64,000 nt of DNA, taken from NCBI RefSeq assembly GCF_000003815.2, contig NC_049995.1, forward strand, positions 5,466,933 to 5,530,932. The letters are read 5' to 3'. How positions within the stretch are numbered: position 1 is the first letter of the stretch; each line of letters opens with the position of its first letter. Under the pieces are notes generated by a model. The model made no database searches. It was not told the DNA's origin and saw only the letters and a list, made by a program, of their open reading frames with translations. This stretch comes from Branchiostoma floridae (taxonomy: Eukaryota > Chordata > Leptocardii > Amphioxiformes > Branchiostomatidae). This document shows positions 49,201-59,800 of the stretch, piece by piece. The position numbers and the translations under genes were made by a program.

Positions 49201-52200
49201 TGATATGCCAAACAGCAGGTGCTCACAGTTAATTTTTTGATATGATTTCAGAAATGGTCACACAATTCGGAACTTTGGTTTGAATAATAAATCCTGATGT
49301 TTGTCCAGTCAATGACGACAGACATGGATATTATCTAAAATGACTATTTCCAAAGTCATATCCAGTAGCTTGAGTAGTACAACTACATGACTGCACGATA
49401 CATGCAAAATCACTGTAATTATTTTGCACACTACAAAATACATTGTATTCCGGAATCTCTACAATTGGCATCCATCCAAGCAAAACCCAGCTGAACTGAA
49501 AACCCATTCAAACTTCATTTTCACTTGTCAAGCACACTTCATATCCTCTCCAAACTCAAGAACTGCAAAACACTTCAACAACTCAAAATCCTTCACCTTC
49601 ATCTAAGGCTGAATGTTTTTTTTCACCCCCAATTCTCGACAAAGTGGAACACTCTGCTATACTAAGAAAGTTAAGGACAAGTCCACTTTTCAAAAGAAGA
49701 GGGGTGGCACAAACCTCCATGTCCAGAGTCTTGTGTACGATGGCCTGCGCTAGAAGTTCACGCACGTGCCGCTTGTGTTCCCGCCGTGCCATGTTGAGTC
49801 GGTACGTTTGCTCTGTGATGATTTCACCCTGGCGATTGACCTGATTGGATAAAAGAAATCACAAATTAGAGCCCTCGTAATTCAATTTGTCTGCTTGGTA
49901 CCAAACTTTCACGGTCTGAGCAAATTTAACTTGTTCTCGAAACTAAATGTTCAGGGTGGCGGCAGGTGTACGTAAAAAAAGTCTGCGAATTATTTGTTAT
50001 CTGTAATAATAAGTTCATGTTACAGTCATCACCGTGAAAACCATGAATTTTAAAGTACATTGAAAAAATCAGGAATTACAGTATCTGGCCAGTCAATAAC
50101 TACAGATCTCAGAGGTAGTGATAATCTTGAATATCTATTTTGGTGCCTTGGTAGGGGTTGGCAAAAGGAAGAGACTTCTGGATTACAGCCCCCTAGTGAC
50201 TTTCAAGGGTAAATGCAGTCTTCTGGTTTCAATATCTCGTGTTCTGAATAAGCTATGGTCACAATTTTCATTTTGGTAGATCAAAAAACTCTTAAGCTTG
50301 TAATCGGAAAGAAGGGACATATGTTTGGGCCTTCTAGCAGCTTTCTTTGGAACTGCATGCAGGGGGCAGTTGATTGTGTCTTTTATTCAAATTATTTTGT
50401 ATCCTTTCCAGAGTTCTTACCACAGTTCAACAGTTCACCTTCAAGTTGTTACTCTCCATTTCAGTAGAAGAGCTTGTACTGTAGACACACTCACTACACA
50501 CTATCCTGTTTAGCGTCCGCTGTTCCCTGTCTTGCAGGGGTTGGACGTGTCAATTAACTTGATAACAATTTGCTACAAAAATTCAAGCAAAATTCAATCA
50601 CCATTTCTGTCAAAATTAGTATGCTCAAACAGTTAATTGAATGGTTGTTGGTACATATCATGAATAGAAACCTTGCATTTTTTCTGCAATATATGCCATT
50701 TAGATGATAGTAATGTTACGCATTACAAGAAATAAATATGGACAGAAATACAATTTCTACTGCAAATTTGTACAATAATTGTAATACATGCCACAAGAAC
50801 ATTTACAACTGTCAATAATAACAATGACTAACAATTGCCGAGACAAAGTTAAAAAAATGATATACACCTACATGTGCTCCATTCATGGTACCATCACATA
50901 TGGTACATTGTTGTATAGAAAGATAATGTTCAATGTGAAGCAATATCATACAAAACAATAATTCAAAAATATCTCTTCCTGATGGTCCCCTTTGTCTGCA
51001 ATATTTGCATATCTCTCCTAGGACATTACCTTGCGAGAACAACACGGTAACCTTTACAATCGATTAAGCACATGAATTAATAAAGGACCCATTGTCCGTG
51101 GTTCACGAAGATGACAATACCTGCTGACAAGACCAATTTTCTTACGTAGCGTTCGCCCCATAAACATGACACAATGTAAAATGGCAGGATAGCATGTATG
51201 GACTAATGGCTTCACTTAAAGTGATGATCACAAATTATTAGGAATAAAATTCCAACTGTCCCATCAAATGATAACATAGACATATTTGAATTTATCAACG
51301 TTAAAATGGTAATTGTTTGTAAAAATGACGACCTATAGCAAAATTACCTCAGATTCTTACTTTTTTACCTTTGCTAATTCATTTGAATTTTTGACCAACT
51401 AACCGACCGCTAATGTTTTCAGTGCCATTTATGAGTGTTTGTGCTGTTGGTATAACTTGGGACATTGTGGATGGATCCTGACATCTTTAGGTCCAGGGTA
51501 GTGGTTGGAAAAAATGAACGTGTGATAATCAGCCTCCTTGCAATTTTCTACGGTACTGCAGCAAAACTTCCGATTTTGATATGTGTTTTGAAAATGCTAT
51601 GGTCCTGATTTGGAGATTTCATTATATAAATCAGTGCATGAGTCTAGAAAGCCTTCCAAGAAACCAGTGACAGAATATACCCTCGGGGAACTGTCTAGCC
51701 AAATTATGTTAAAGTTAAACAGTGACAGTATTTTGTAAATGGGTCACATATCTTTTTGGGAAGATTGTCCAATATTGATTTAGGCAAATTTGACTATAAG
51801 TATAACTCCTTGATCATATTGATTATGCTGTCCATACTTCCAATATGATACAGAAATTTTAATTTGTCCAAGCCTAATTTTGTAGGCTTGGACAAATATA
51901 GTCTTACTACACGTAACATGTTATAAGCATTATGATATTAACCATTATTGCAGCCAAATGTTAACTCCGAAATATTCGAGAACACATCTGTGCCCAAATA
52001 GTGACTTTGTGATAGCAAGAAATAGCAAGCAAAAGGCTGAAATAATGCATCAAAATATGATCTTGTAATGACTAGTAACGTTACTTGACTGCAGCATAAT
52101 TTTAGAAAAGGAAGAAATTACTGTGTACTTAATAAGCATACTTTTATATCAAAACATGTTATGTTAATAATATGACAAGTCTGTTATCAAATGATATCTC

Positions 52201-52681
52201 ATATTTGTAATGTGCTCCCAATAAATTACAATCTTGGCAAAGGTTATAAAAAATATAATTAGAATTTTCAGACTGGCAAAATTGGAAAAAAATTGCCTTT
52301 TGTCAAAAATAGTCGTCGGCCAGTTTAGATATGTGAAAATATTTTGCATAAAATGGTGACAACTATGAACAATGACAAATATCATGATAGACAGGGCCTA
52401 ACACATGGATAACGTTTCGATCATAATTTAGTCTAATAAATTTCAAAATCATTTTTAAAAATCTTAAAAAATGACCACCCACAGTAAAACAACGATATCA
52501 AATTAATGCCTACATTGTTGATATACGATCCACGTATAAATTATATCCATATCAAGATCATACATGGCAGAAAAATACGCCTATCTTCAATACAAACCGA
52601 AGACCTTTGCGTATCAAACATGGCAGATATAATTTCTTAGAGACGCGTGCTTTGGTCTTACCCTGGCTCTGTGTGGCTCAT
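31274..52681 (-). CDS. ERICH3 homologue (DUF4590) with C-terminal leucine-rich repeats
   Basis: Human ERICH3 is linked to primary cilia. Exons (minus): 52681-52662, 49840-49715, 48774-48703, 48341-48168, 47594-47496, 46915-46682, 45943-45739, 45287-45101, 44788-44712, 44046-43396, 42826-42740, 42361-40733, 40055-39789, 37659-37000, 36003-35794, 34336-34203, 33549-33418, 32909-32818, 32355-31274 (contains a gap). Start MSHTEPG resembles the vertebrate start. ELLAQAIVHKTLDME and RQVEIKKKLEEISKIERVQR match the family N-terminus. The DUF4590 core has RYVGKNIHL, YRDEIMVEQQHCGG, SRRHRGFPFSLTFYLNG and CCEYKHKKGRKLG. About 1,100 acidic, Ser/Glu-rich residues follow, then LRRs. Junction phases agree from 49840 onward, except across the gap, where phase cannot be read. 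The start exon ends in phase 2 and 49840 begins in phase 0, so one exon between them is missing. Total is about 2,050 residues. Confidence 0.88.
32230..32329. other. Assembly gap (100 N) inside a coding exon
   Basis: Exactly 100 N, the usual placeholder for unknown length. It interrupts the last exon of the ERICH3-LRR gene between HGNPLGD and IVDGLISIYDSS, so part of an LRR is missing. Confidence 0.98.
33760..34185. repeat. GAATGA-rich degenerate minisatellite
   Basis: Repeats of GAATGAATGGCAAATGGAGT plus GAATGAGGG and simpler (GAAT)n. It lies in the ERICH3 intron, ending about 18 bp before the donor side of exon 34336-34203. Confidence 0.9.
37660..39788. other. Intron of ERICH3; retroposon tail only
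   Basis: This 2.1-kb intron lies between acidic exons 40055-39789 and 37659-37000. A LINE-like tail (ATTGTATTGTTTGCAATTTC plus AATAAATC) is at about 37930-37975. I see no additional exon, although a short acidic one could be missed. Confidence 0.5.
40216..40296. repeat. TG microsatellite
   Basis: (TG)n with TGTATGCATGCA and TTTGTAAG interruptions, in the ERICH3 intron between exons 42361-40733 and 40055-39789. Confidence 0.93.
45101..45943 (-). other. DUF4590 core of ERICH3 (two exons)
   Basis: Exons 45943-45739 and 45287-45101 join in phase 1 to give GGNTLVVFRELLHEG followed by TSFSFISRRHRGFPFSL. This is the most conserved part of ERICH3-family proteins and the main basis for the gene call. 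The next exon supplies the RC after APCY. The function of the domain is not known to me. Confidence 0.92.
46010..46198. mobile_element. PIF/Harbinger-like palindromic MITE with TTA duplication
   Basis: A 189-bp element starting TACCCCCCTCACATTAGGCG and ending in the complement (CGCCTAATGTGAGGGGGGTA). Near-perfect arms extend about 70 bp. TTA flanks it at 46007-46009 and 46199-46201, the 3-bp target typical of Harbinger. It lies in the ERICH3 intron between exons 46915-46682 and 45943-45739. Confidence 0.85.
49841..52661. other. First intron of ERICH3; expected exon not found
   Basis: The family N-terminus needs an exon of about 30 codons here (the vertebrate YNSL...GYFNN...RRHL segment). Phase also requires it, because the start exon ends in phase 2 while 49840-49715 starts in phase 0. 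I searched for the matching pattern on the minus strand and did not find it. About 49877-50080 is an interspersed repeat, the empty-site relative of 13870-14370. Confidence 0.5.
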
Positions 52682-54147
52682 CTTCGCTCCTTTCTTCGAT
52701 CTTTCTTGAGATTCCAACTCCTAAGACCACCGTCCGATGATTTCCAAGTCGGCAGGAATTCCCAGCGGCGGAATGTGGGAGTATTTGGAGTATTTTGTGC
52801 TCGATGTTTGTCCTAGAAGCTTGTGCTGATGGTTACCGTGAGAAATAGACCAGGTTGTTATGTGCGTCACGTGATGTAAATAACAACCCCACCGCAGCCA
52901 AACAACAAAAACCCAATCCTCAAAACATCAACATTTTGAACAATTTTACACATCATCGGGCTACTATTGAAATCAATCTTTATCATATATTCAACAAAAT
53001 GTAACAAGTTTTAGAATTGATGAGGTTATAAGGGGATAGATTTTCTGATTGGTTGGTTGCGTGACTTTGCGGTTGGAAGGTAATTACGTCGATGATCACT
53101 AAGGGTCAAAGGTCGGCTCCAGGTGCAACTAACAGCTGCTGGTCTCCAGGTAACTTCTTAACATTTTCTAAGATTCTTATCGCCAGTTTAAGAAGCTTAA
53201 CGGAGGTTTTGTTGAATTTAGAAATGATTTAGACGTTTTAGGAGTCTGTTAGAGTGTATAGGAGCGTTGTTAGGGAGGGGAAAATGTTGGATATCCGTTG
53301 GAAAAAGCAACAGGTGGTATTAGAGTTTACTAGAGTAAAGAAATGTTTGTTTCAGCAGTGGCTAACGTTAATGGTTATATGAAAAGCTTTATTTTGAAGA
53401 ATTTGGAAAAGATCAGAATATGATCGTGTTAAATTTGAAAGCAGTAACATTTTGTGCATCAAAAAATCTCAATTAAGTTGTTAAACTAACTTTTTATTTT
53501 GCGCAAAAAGCTGGGGGGGGGGTACTCTCTGTCACTGAGATCTGCCTAATGGTATAATTAACACACCAGCTTTGTACTTAATCTCGAAGTAGATCCACGG
53601 TGGCGTAATATACTAGTATAGTATCAAACTCACTATAGGACTAACCCTTTGGCCGGCTATACTCCTTGGCCATGGCAGCTTTGATACTAATCTTATGGCA
53701 CCGTAGGATCTGCTTGGAGATTAGTTTGTACTGAAGAGCATAAGCTGCATATCTGGGCAGATTTAATAGATCCACTCACACCGAGATGAACACTTTTCGA
53801 AACTAGTTCACGTTCTAACATGCAAGGCCTCCATTTAACGTCTTTAAATATATGAGGGACGTGCCGAACTAAAGCAAATACTCATATGAGTGAAGTGAAA
53901 AAGCCTTACAAATTTGCTTTTTTTGCCAACTGTCAAAGAAAGCTTTCAATGTTTAAAACAATTTCTATGGTGCTTTGAATATTAGTTCATGGTAACACCA
54001 GTTGCTTTTTACCTCCATATGATATGTTTCTTTGTGTTTGCGTGTATATATCTGTCCACATTTCACTGTCGGCATAATTAAGAAGGTATCTGGGAATGTC
54101 TTATAAAGCAATGTGACTTTTTTTTCCAAATTGCAGGTCTTCCAGCC
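52682..54147. promoter_or_regulatory. Intergenic spacer between divergent ERICH3 and CCDC153
   Basis: The start codons of the two minus/plus genes are 1,466 bp apart. Candidate motifs: an E-box CACGTG at about 52867-52872, TGATTGGTTGG (inverted CCAAT) at about 53046-53056, and an RFX X-box-like GTCTCCAGGTAAC at 53142-53154. The last has a perfect GGTAAC half and a 5/6 GTNRCC half. The same CAG|GTAACT could instead be the donor of a non-coding first exon spliced to the acceptor before 54138. These motif calls are by eye. Confidence 0.45.
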
Positions 54148-56885
54148 ATGCCTCCTAAGAAGAAAGGAAAAGGAAAGGGGAAGGGAAAAGGGAAGAAGGG
54201 GAAAAAGGGAAAGAAAGAAAAGGACCCTGATGCGGCAGAGGAGAAATTCAAAAGAGCCCAACATGAGGTAATGTGATCATTTTACAAAAAAGATATTTTC
54301 ATCTACTTCATATATCATAAGTTCAGATTATTTTGGGACAGCAAGTTAGGCAGGCCTAAGTTTTATAAGAGTTTCCTAAACCAAATCACCATTTACATAT
54401 TTAGACAAGTNNNNNNNNNNNNNNNNNNNNNNNNNNNNNNNNNNNNNNNNNNNNNNNNNNNNNNNNNNNNNNNNNNNNNNNNNNNNNNNNNNNNNNNNNN
54501 NNNNNNNNNNATGAGACAGAAACTGCGGGGGGTGGAGGAGGATCTGGATGACCAACGATTCGATCAGAAATCCATCAGCTCAGGTTTGTTTTCTTGTTTG
54601 TTTGTTTTCTTGTTTGTTGAAATCTTTTTATTTAGTTTTCATGTTATTATACGAAAAGAAAACCATGGCAGCATACTAAAATATAAAATAAGTGGCACAT
54701 GTTGCAACAAAGCTGAAACAATGGTCTATGATCACAAAAGTTCTTTTGTTTTAACGTTTATTTGATTTGGGATGATGGAAAAGATACATGTAAGACTGTA
54801 GATGATAGTCAAGTAGCATTTTTAGAATCTTTTAACAGAAATTTATATAACATAATATATTGCGCTAGCCTGGAATCCAGCCGTGTTGTGCTTTGGTCGC
54901 TCTGCTTCCTTGCGAACACGTCTGGCCTTCGTTAGGATTGGAACAATCGGCCCTTACGTCACTAATGAGTCGCAAGATAGAAGTAGTGTTCCGTTCGATT
55001 ACAAACTGTAAACATGATTGTTTGTGTTCGATTTCCATCTTGGTGGTGCTAACAGCCAATCAGAAATCGCGCACATAAAGTGTGCGAATATTGAACTGCC
55101 GATCGTTCGAATGGTAACGAAGGCCAGTCGTATTGGCAGGAAGCGTACCTCAGGGGAGCGACCAAAGCACAATACGGCTGGATTCCAGGCTAATATTGCG
55201 CACAACTTACTGTAAGTTCATAGCTTGCATGGGAAGCTTTCAGGACACAGTCTCTGTCCCTTTATCAATCTGGTAGATTTTTAAAATCATCTTTTATAAC
55301 ACCATATATGTGCACAAGGTAGACAATAGCTTTATAAGGCAATAAACATTGCCACAGAATTTAACTTTTAATATAGGATCTACATCTGATTCAGTAGAAC
55401 CTAAACTAAGAAAAAAACTTTGCAACTCAGACAGAACTTTTGTGGTGCAGCAAAGAGTCTCAGTTCATGATTCTTTCCCCCCCTACTCACGAAAATTAAT
55501 GAATTTTGTGTGCTACTGTTTCAGACCTGACCAGACAGTACAAAACCATGCAGACATCTTCTCGGTGTTTCTTACTAGGGTCCAAAATGGTACATAATGT
55601 ACCTTTAAAACTGTTTCAGATTTGACCAGACAGTACAAAACCATGCAGACTGAACTAGGCCTGCGTATCCACACGCTGGAGACAGAAGTCACGCGGCTAC
55701 GACAGCAGCTGGCCAACACCGAGGCCGAGCTGCAGGAGACAAAGGTCGAGAAGGAGAGAATCACGCGGGAAAAGGATAGGACCATCGAGGAGCTGAGGAT
55801 GAAGATCGACAGTATGGAGATTTCCTATGATGGGATCGTGCATGTAAGTTGTGTACTTTTCCTAATTTGTTTAATACGTTTATGAAGGTTAGAAGGTTAT
55901 CCAGGCAAACAATATTTAAACATAATTCAATCTTTACAACTGGATTGAAAATAGAGATTCACCTTTGGACATTCTTTTTTTTTTTTTTTTAATCTATGTA
56001 GTCATTTTCCGATCTCCAGCATTAGCAGCTGTCCTTAAGGGCGCTGACGTGGATCGCTGAAGTGGTTGTTGATACTTGTCTTAAACTTATGTCTGTCCCT
56101 AAGTGTCACTATATGCTGAGGCAGTGAGTTCCAGAGTTTTGTTGTGGCCGGGAGGAAGGTGCGGCGGTGGGATGTGGTAGCTGATTTCACAGGTTCCAAG
56201 GCGTTGCAGTGCTCAGAGATGTAGACAGGCGGGTTTCTCGTCGATGTACGAATGGTTCAGGAAGTAGACTGTTGAGTGGTGCAGGCGCGTCGTGGTTGTA
56301 CATGCGGTGCAGGAGGGTGAGCAAGGACGTTATATTATGTGATATAACGTCCTTGTTTTGAGTGATATCCATCACTCTTCTTCGGCTAGAATGAGCTGGC
56401 AGAACAATTCAATAAAACTACTAACTCCTAAGGATTGTATGGAAAAGTCACTCAAATGTAAATCATGTTTGCTAATTTGCTTATCTTTGCAAAAGTGGCA
56501 GTATTGTTTCCATTTTTATACAGTGGCCATAACCCTACTTTTCTCTATGTAGGTATGATCAATAAAGATATATATCAAATGTATGGATTCTGAAATGTAC
56601 TAATGATTTCCAAGTACAGAACCAAAATTGAGTAAGCCAGTTTTTAGCCTGGATAAATTTGAGCAACTCATACTCAACTTGGCATTAAAATTTGAAATAT
56701 ATCCAACTGGAACATTCAACAAACATTTACTGTTATGTTTTTGTTTTTTTCGTCAGGATGCATTGGATAATCTTCTTCACAAAATGGATGACGCCAAACA
56801 GAAATGGGAGAAGCAGGCCACCCAGATTCAACTCAGGCACAAGCACCTGCTGCTGGAGTTTGGGCTCAACCCCCTGGACATATAG
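54148..56885 (+). CDS. CCDC153 / DRC12, nexin-dynein regulatory complex coiled-coil protein
   Basis: Component of the N-DRC of motile cilia in other animals. Exons: 54148-54267, one interrupted by the gap and resuming at 54511-54583, 55620-55843, 56757-56885. An acceptor (CCAAATTGCAG) precedes the ATG. The protein starts with a Lys/Gly-rich tail, MPPKKKGKGKGKGKGKKGKK, as in vertebrate CCDC153. It continues with KLRGVEEDLDDQRFDQKSIS, a coiled coil (ETEVTRLRQQLANTEAELQE), then DALDNLLHKMDDAKQKWEKQ and a C-terminus RHKHLLLEFGLNPLDI, matching the family's conserved RHKEQQRQFGL-type end. About 181 residues are visible; the human protein is near 210, so the gap hides roughly 30. Phases agree at the visible junctions. 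Confidence 0.92.
54411..54510. other. Assembly gap (100 N) covering the start of CCDC153 exon 2
   Basis: A placeholder of exactly 100 N. Coding sequence resumes directly after it (ATGAGACAGAAACTGCGG), so the exon's acceptor and first codons are lost. Confidence 0.98.
54866..55192. mobile_element. MITE with 9-bp target duplication, Mutator-like
   Basis: Ends TAGCCTGGAATCCAGCCGT and ACGGCTGGATTCCAGGCTA are exact inverted repeats of 19 bp. ATATTGCGC occurs on both sides (54857-54865 and 55193-55201). A 9-bp duplication suggests Mutator/MULE or a related group. It lies in CCDC153 intron 2. Confidence 0.85.
55515..55650 (+). repeat. Partial tandem duplication of a CCDC153 splice acceptor and exon start
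   Basis: 55516-55555 repeats 55611-55650 with two mismatches at a 95-bp offset. The copied part covers CTGTTTCAG and the first 31 nt of exon 55620-55843. The upstream copy thus carries its own acceptor. Splicing to it and reading on meets TGA at the true exon's ATTTGA, so it would truncate the protein. Confidence 0.88.
56029..56345 (-). mobile_element. 3' end of a CR1/L2-type LINE
   Basis: Minus-strand translation gives RRTFLPATTKLWNSLPQHIV then KFKTSINNHFSDPRQRP and stop, the C-terminal signature of CR1/L2 reverse transcriptases. An upstream frameshifted piece reads LTLLHRMYNHDAPAPLNSLL. It is a truncated relic in the last CCDC153 intron, distinct from the copy at 23105-23465. Confidence 0.8.
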
Positions 56886-59800
56886 CGCCTCCTATCAGTT
56901 TGTAATGGTAGTACAGTACAAGAAAGTCTTGGAGTCTAGCTTTTTCAGGTTTATAAAGTACTCTTTGTTTATGATGGTATATTAGTTCAATTTGTACTTG
57001 GTTTCTTGTGTAAAGCTAAATAGACAACTTACTTGTATGCCATCAGAAAAAGAGAAGCACATTATAAGCAACAAGAAGCTAGAAGTCAAGTGTGTTCATC
57101 AGAGATTTCTGTGTAAAGCCTAATGACAAAAGTCTAAAGTAGACATATACCGTATGTGCAAACTATGCAGTGTGACTTGAGATTTATTCTTAGATATTTT
57201 TGTGCAAGCTATGAGTGTGAGCTGAGATTTAAGTATAATAGTACTATAGGTAAAATACCGGTAAAACTAATACGAGTAAGACAATGACTTTCCCATTTTT
57301 CAGATTTATTCTCTATTTCACTGTACGAGTCAAGTAACCTGGGACCAGTTCTAACCATCTGTTTAACTTTTTTCCTGCTGCAAAGTGAAAAATTTAGTTA
57401 GAACCAGTTTGAGATCAATGAACAAACTTGAGCTACATGTACAATGTATGCTTCCACTGGTTGTGACAAAGATGACTAACAATATGTTTAGTATTTATAG
57501 GTTCTTTGTATTGAAAAAATGTTCCTACATATGTATGTATATATGTAGAGTAGTTCTTTTTGACAACAATGGACCACTGCTTAACCCTATCCAGACTTGG
57601 GGGAAGGGGGGATAAAAGTGCCTGTGCCAACTTTGACGCTGTATACTTCCAAACGGCTTGTGCTAGAACAACCAAACTTGTGACTTTTCATAGAATATTG
57701 TTGGCAACAATTTACAAAAAAATGGAGTAAGTTTATAATTTTTCGTGTTGCCATGGCAATAGGTTTCTGAAAGGCATATTTTACAAAAATCCCTGGGGAA
57801 TGCCAACAAAGCCCAGTCTGGATAGGGTTAATGTCTGTCATGTCTGTGACCCTTTCGCGTGCAAGAAACAACAGCAAAACTTGAACTCACAACCTCTTGC
57901 AATTGGTCCTGCATACATGTATACCCATGACCAATTATTCAGAAATTTGATGCAAAAAGGCTAACTCAGAAGGTTAGAATTAGATGGCTGCTAGTATTTT
58001 CCTTGTCTTTTTTTAGCAAAAGTTTACTTTTCTGTCACTTAACATTTCCTTCTAGTACATTTGTCTTCCATTTGACATTTTCAGTAAGTTATGGTTTTAC
58101 TCAATGTTGTTGTTGTCTTCCATTTCTAAAGAACAAAGTTGTAATTTCAGTGTTCAGAGACTCAGTCTGCTGTATATGTTGCAAAGATGATTTCATAGCC
58201 TATTGATTATACTTTTATAAATTTTATAGCATGAATAAACTGTATAGCTTGAAAGCCTACATTTTGTATGTCTTCTAGTGCTTCACCTGATGTCAAAAAT
58301 GCAAGTTTGAATTCCAAATAACAAGCTTAAGCACCCATAGTAAGCAGTACTTGATAACAAAGACAATTGTACAACACCTATTACTTCCTGATTCCTAGTG
58401 CCAGGTAATAAAAAAATTCTGCCCATGATGTCATAGTAAACACAGCGTCTGGTTTGGAACCTGGTTACTGGCAAAAAATTATTTCGAGAAGAAAAAAATG
58501 TAAGTTTTTGTAATATTTTTTTTTTCAAAATCCTTGATTGACTTGAAAACCTTTGACTTGCAAATTAAAGTGAACACCATTCAGCAATCTGAAACTCAGG
58601 AGACTGAAATGTTTACCTTCAACTCATTTTACTTCTGTTTATGACTGTATGAGTACAAAAATCCACTGCTCAGCAGTTTTTAAGTGTTGCAAAAATCCCA
58701 ACTAAAACTGGTGTCAGAAGTGGGATTTAGACAACTTCTATGCAAGCTAAGCCAACACATCACTCAACAATTTGACCTACATGTACAAGGGGTGGTCAAA
58801 AAGTTTGCGGCCGAACCCAGAAATAAGGTGCATAACCCCAATGCCAGGGCGGAATAGTTTAGTGTAAAGGCTTTTATGGAGGTCTACCAAAATTCACATG
58901 CAATTTGTGATCATTACTTTGCATGAAAAAGTTCAGTAAACTCTTCATCCTCAGAGGGATGACACAAGGATCATTACACTTTTAAAGTTTGACGAAAATC
59001 AGTAATGCTAGAGAGGACAATTGAGCTGCAATCTAATCATGAAATGCAGCTCTGCTGAAAGTCAGATACCCACTTCTTTCTAGTTGAAATATGAAGGGAT
59101 TTCCAGTCAAACATTTCGACGTTTTCATGGCATACAGAACACTAGCCATCTCAGTTCACCCACTTTTCTCGCCACTTATACTGATTTTTCAAAAGGACGT
59201 CAATTGGAATGAAATGACCACATTATTTGAAATTTGGTGAATATTGGCTCGAGTATGTACTACACCTTTAGATGTTTCTGGATGAGGCCATGAACCTATT
59301 GATCACATCTTGTACAAAAGCCAAAATCACCTTACTCTAATTAGTCAACATGTATAACCAAATAAATGGAAGATTGAATATTGCATACATGTAGTTATCG
59401 AATGCAGTTACATTGTACAATTTCTTGCAACTTTCTACGGATTATAAATTAAAACATCCAGACGTGTACAAAATTATGCCATTTTGTTCTTGTATATATA
59501 CAATGCTGATCTTTACTTTGCCGCTCCTTACACGTACAAAAATGTACATCCATGTAATTTGGTTTCTACCCAAGTCAGCAACAAATAAAATGATGCCGCA
59601 GCTATAAACTGGTCACTAAAAATAAACACAAATCTCTGTAACAATACTTCTTAGTCAGTTTAAAGTTACACGTTCAAACAGGAAAAAAGAGATTGCAATA
59701 TGAAAATTTCAACTGACGTATCAAACTATCTCCGTGTATCAAGATAAAATCTATGACCTACAAAGTAACCTCCTTGACACTTGGTTTCTTCTACATGTGG

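Noticed and set aside
58793-58812. Mariner-type terminal repeat (GGTCAAAAAGTTTGCGGCC)
   Set aside because: Suggestive wording only; I found no complementary second end, TA flanks or transposase remnants within 1 kb.
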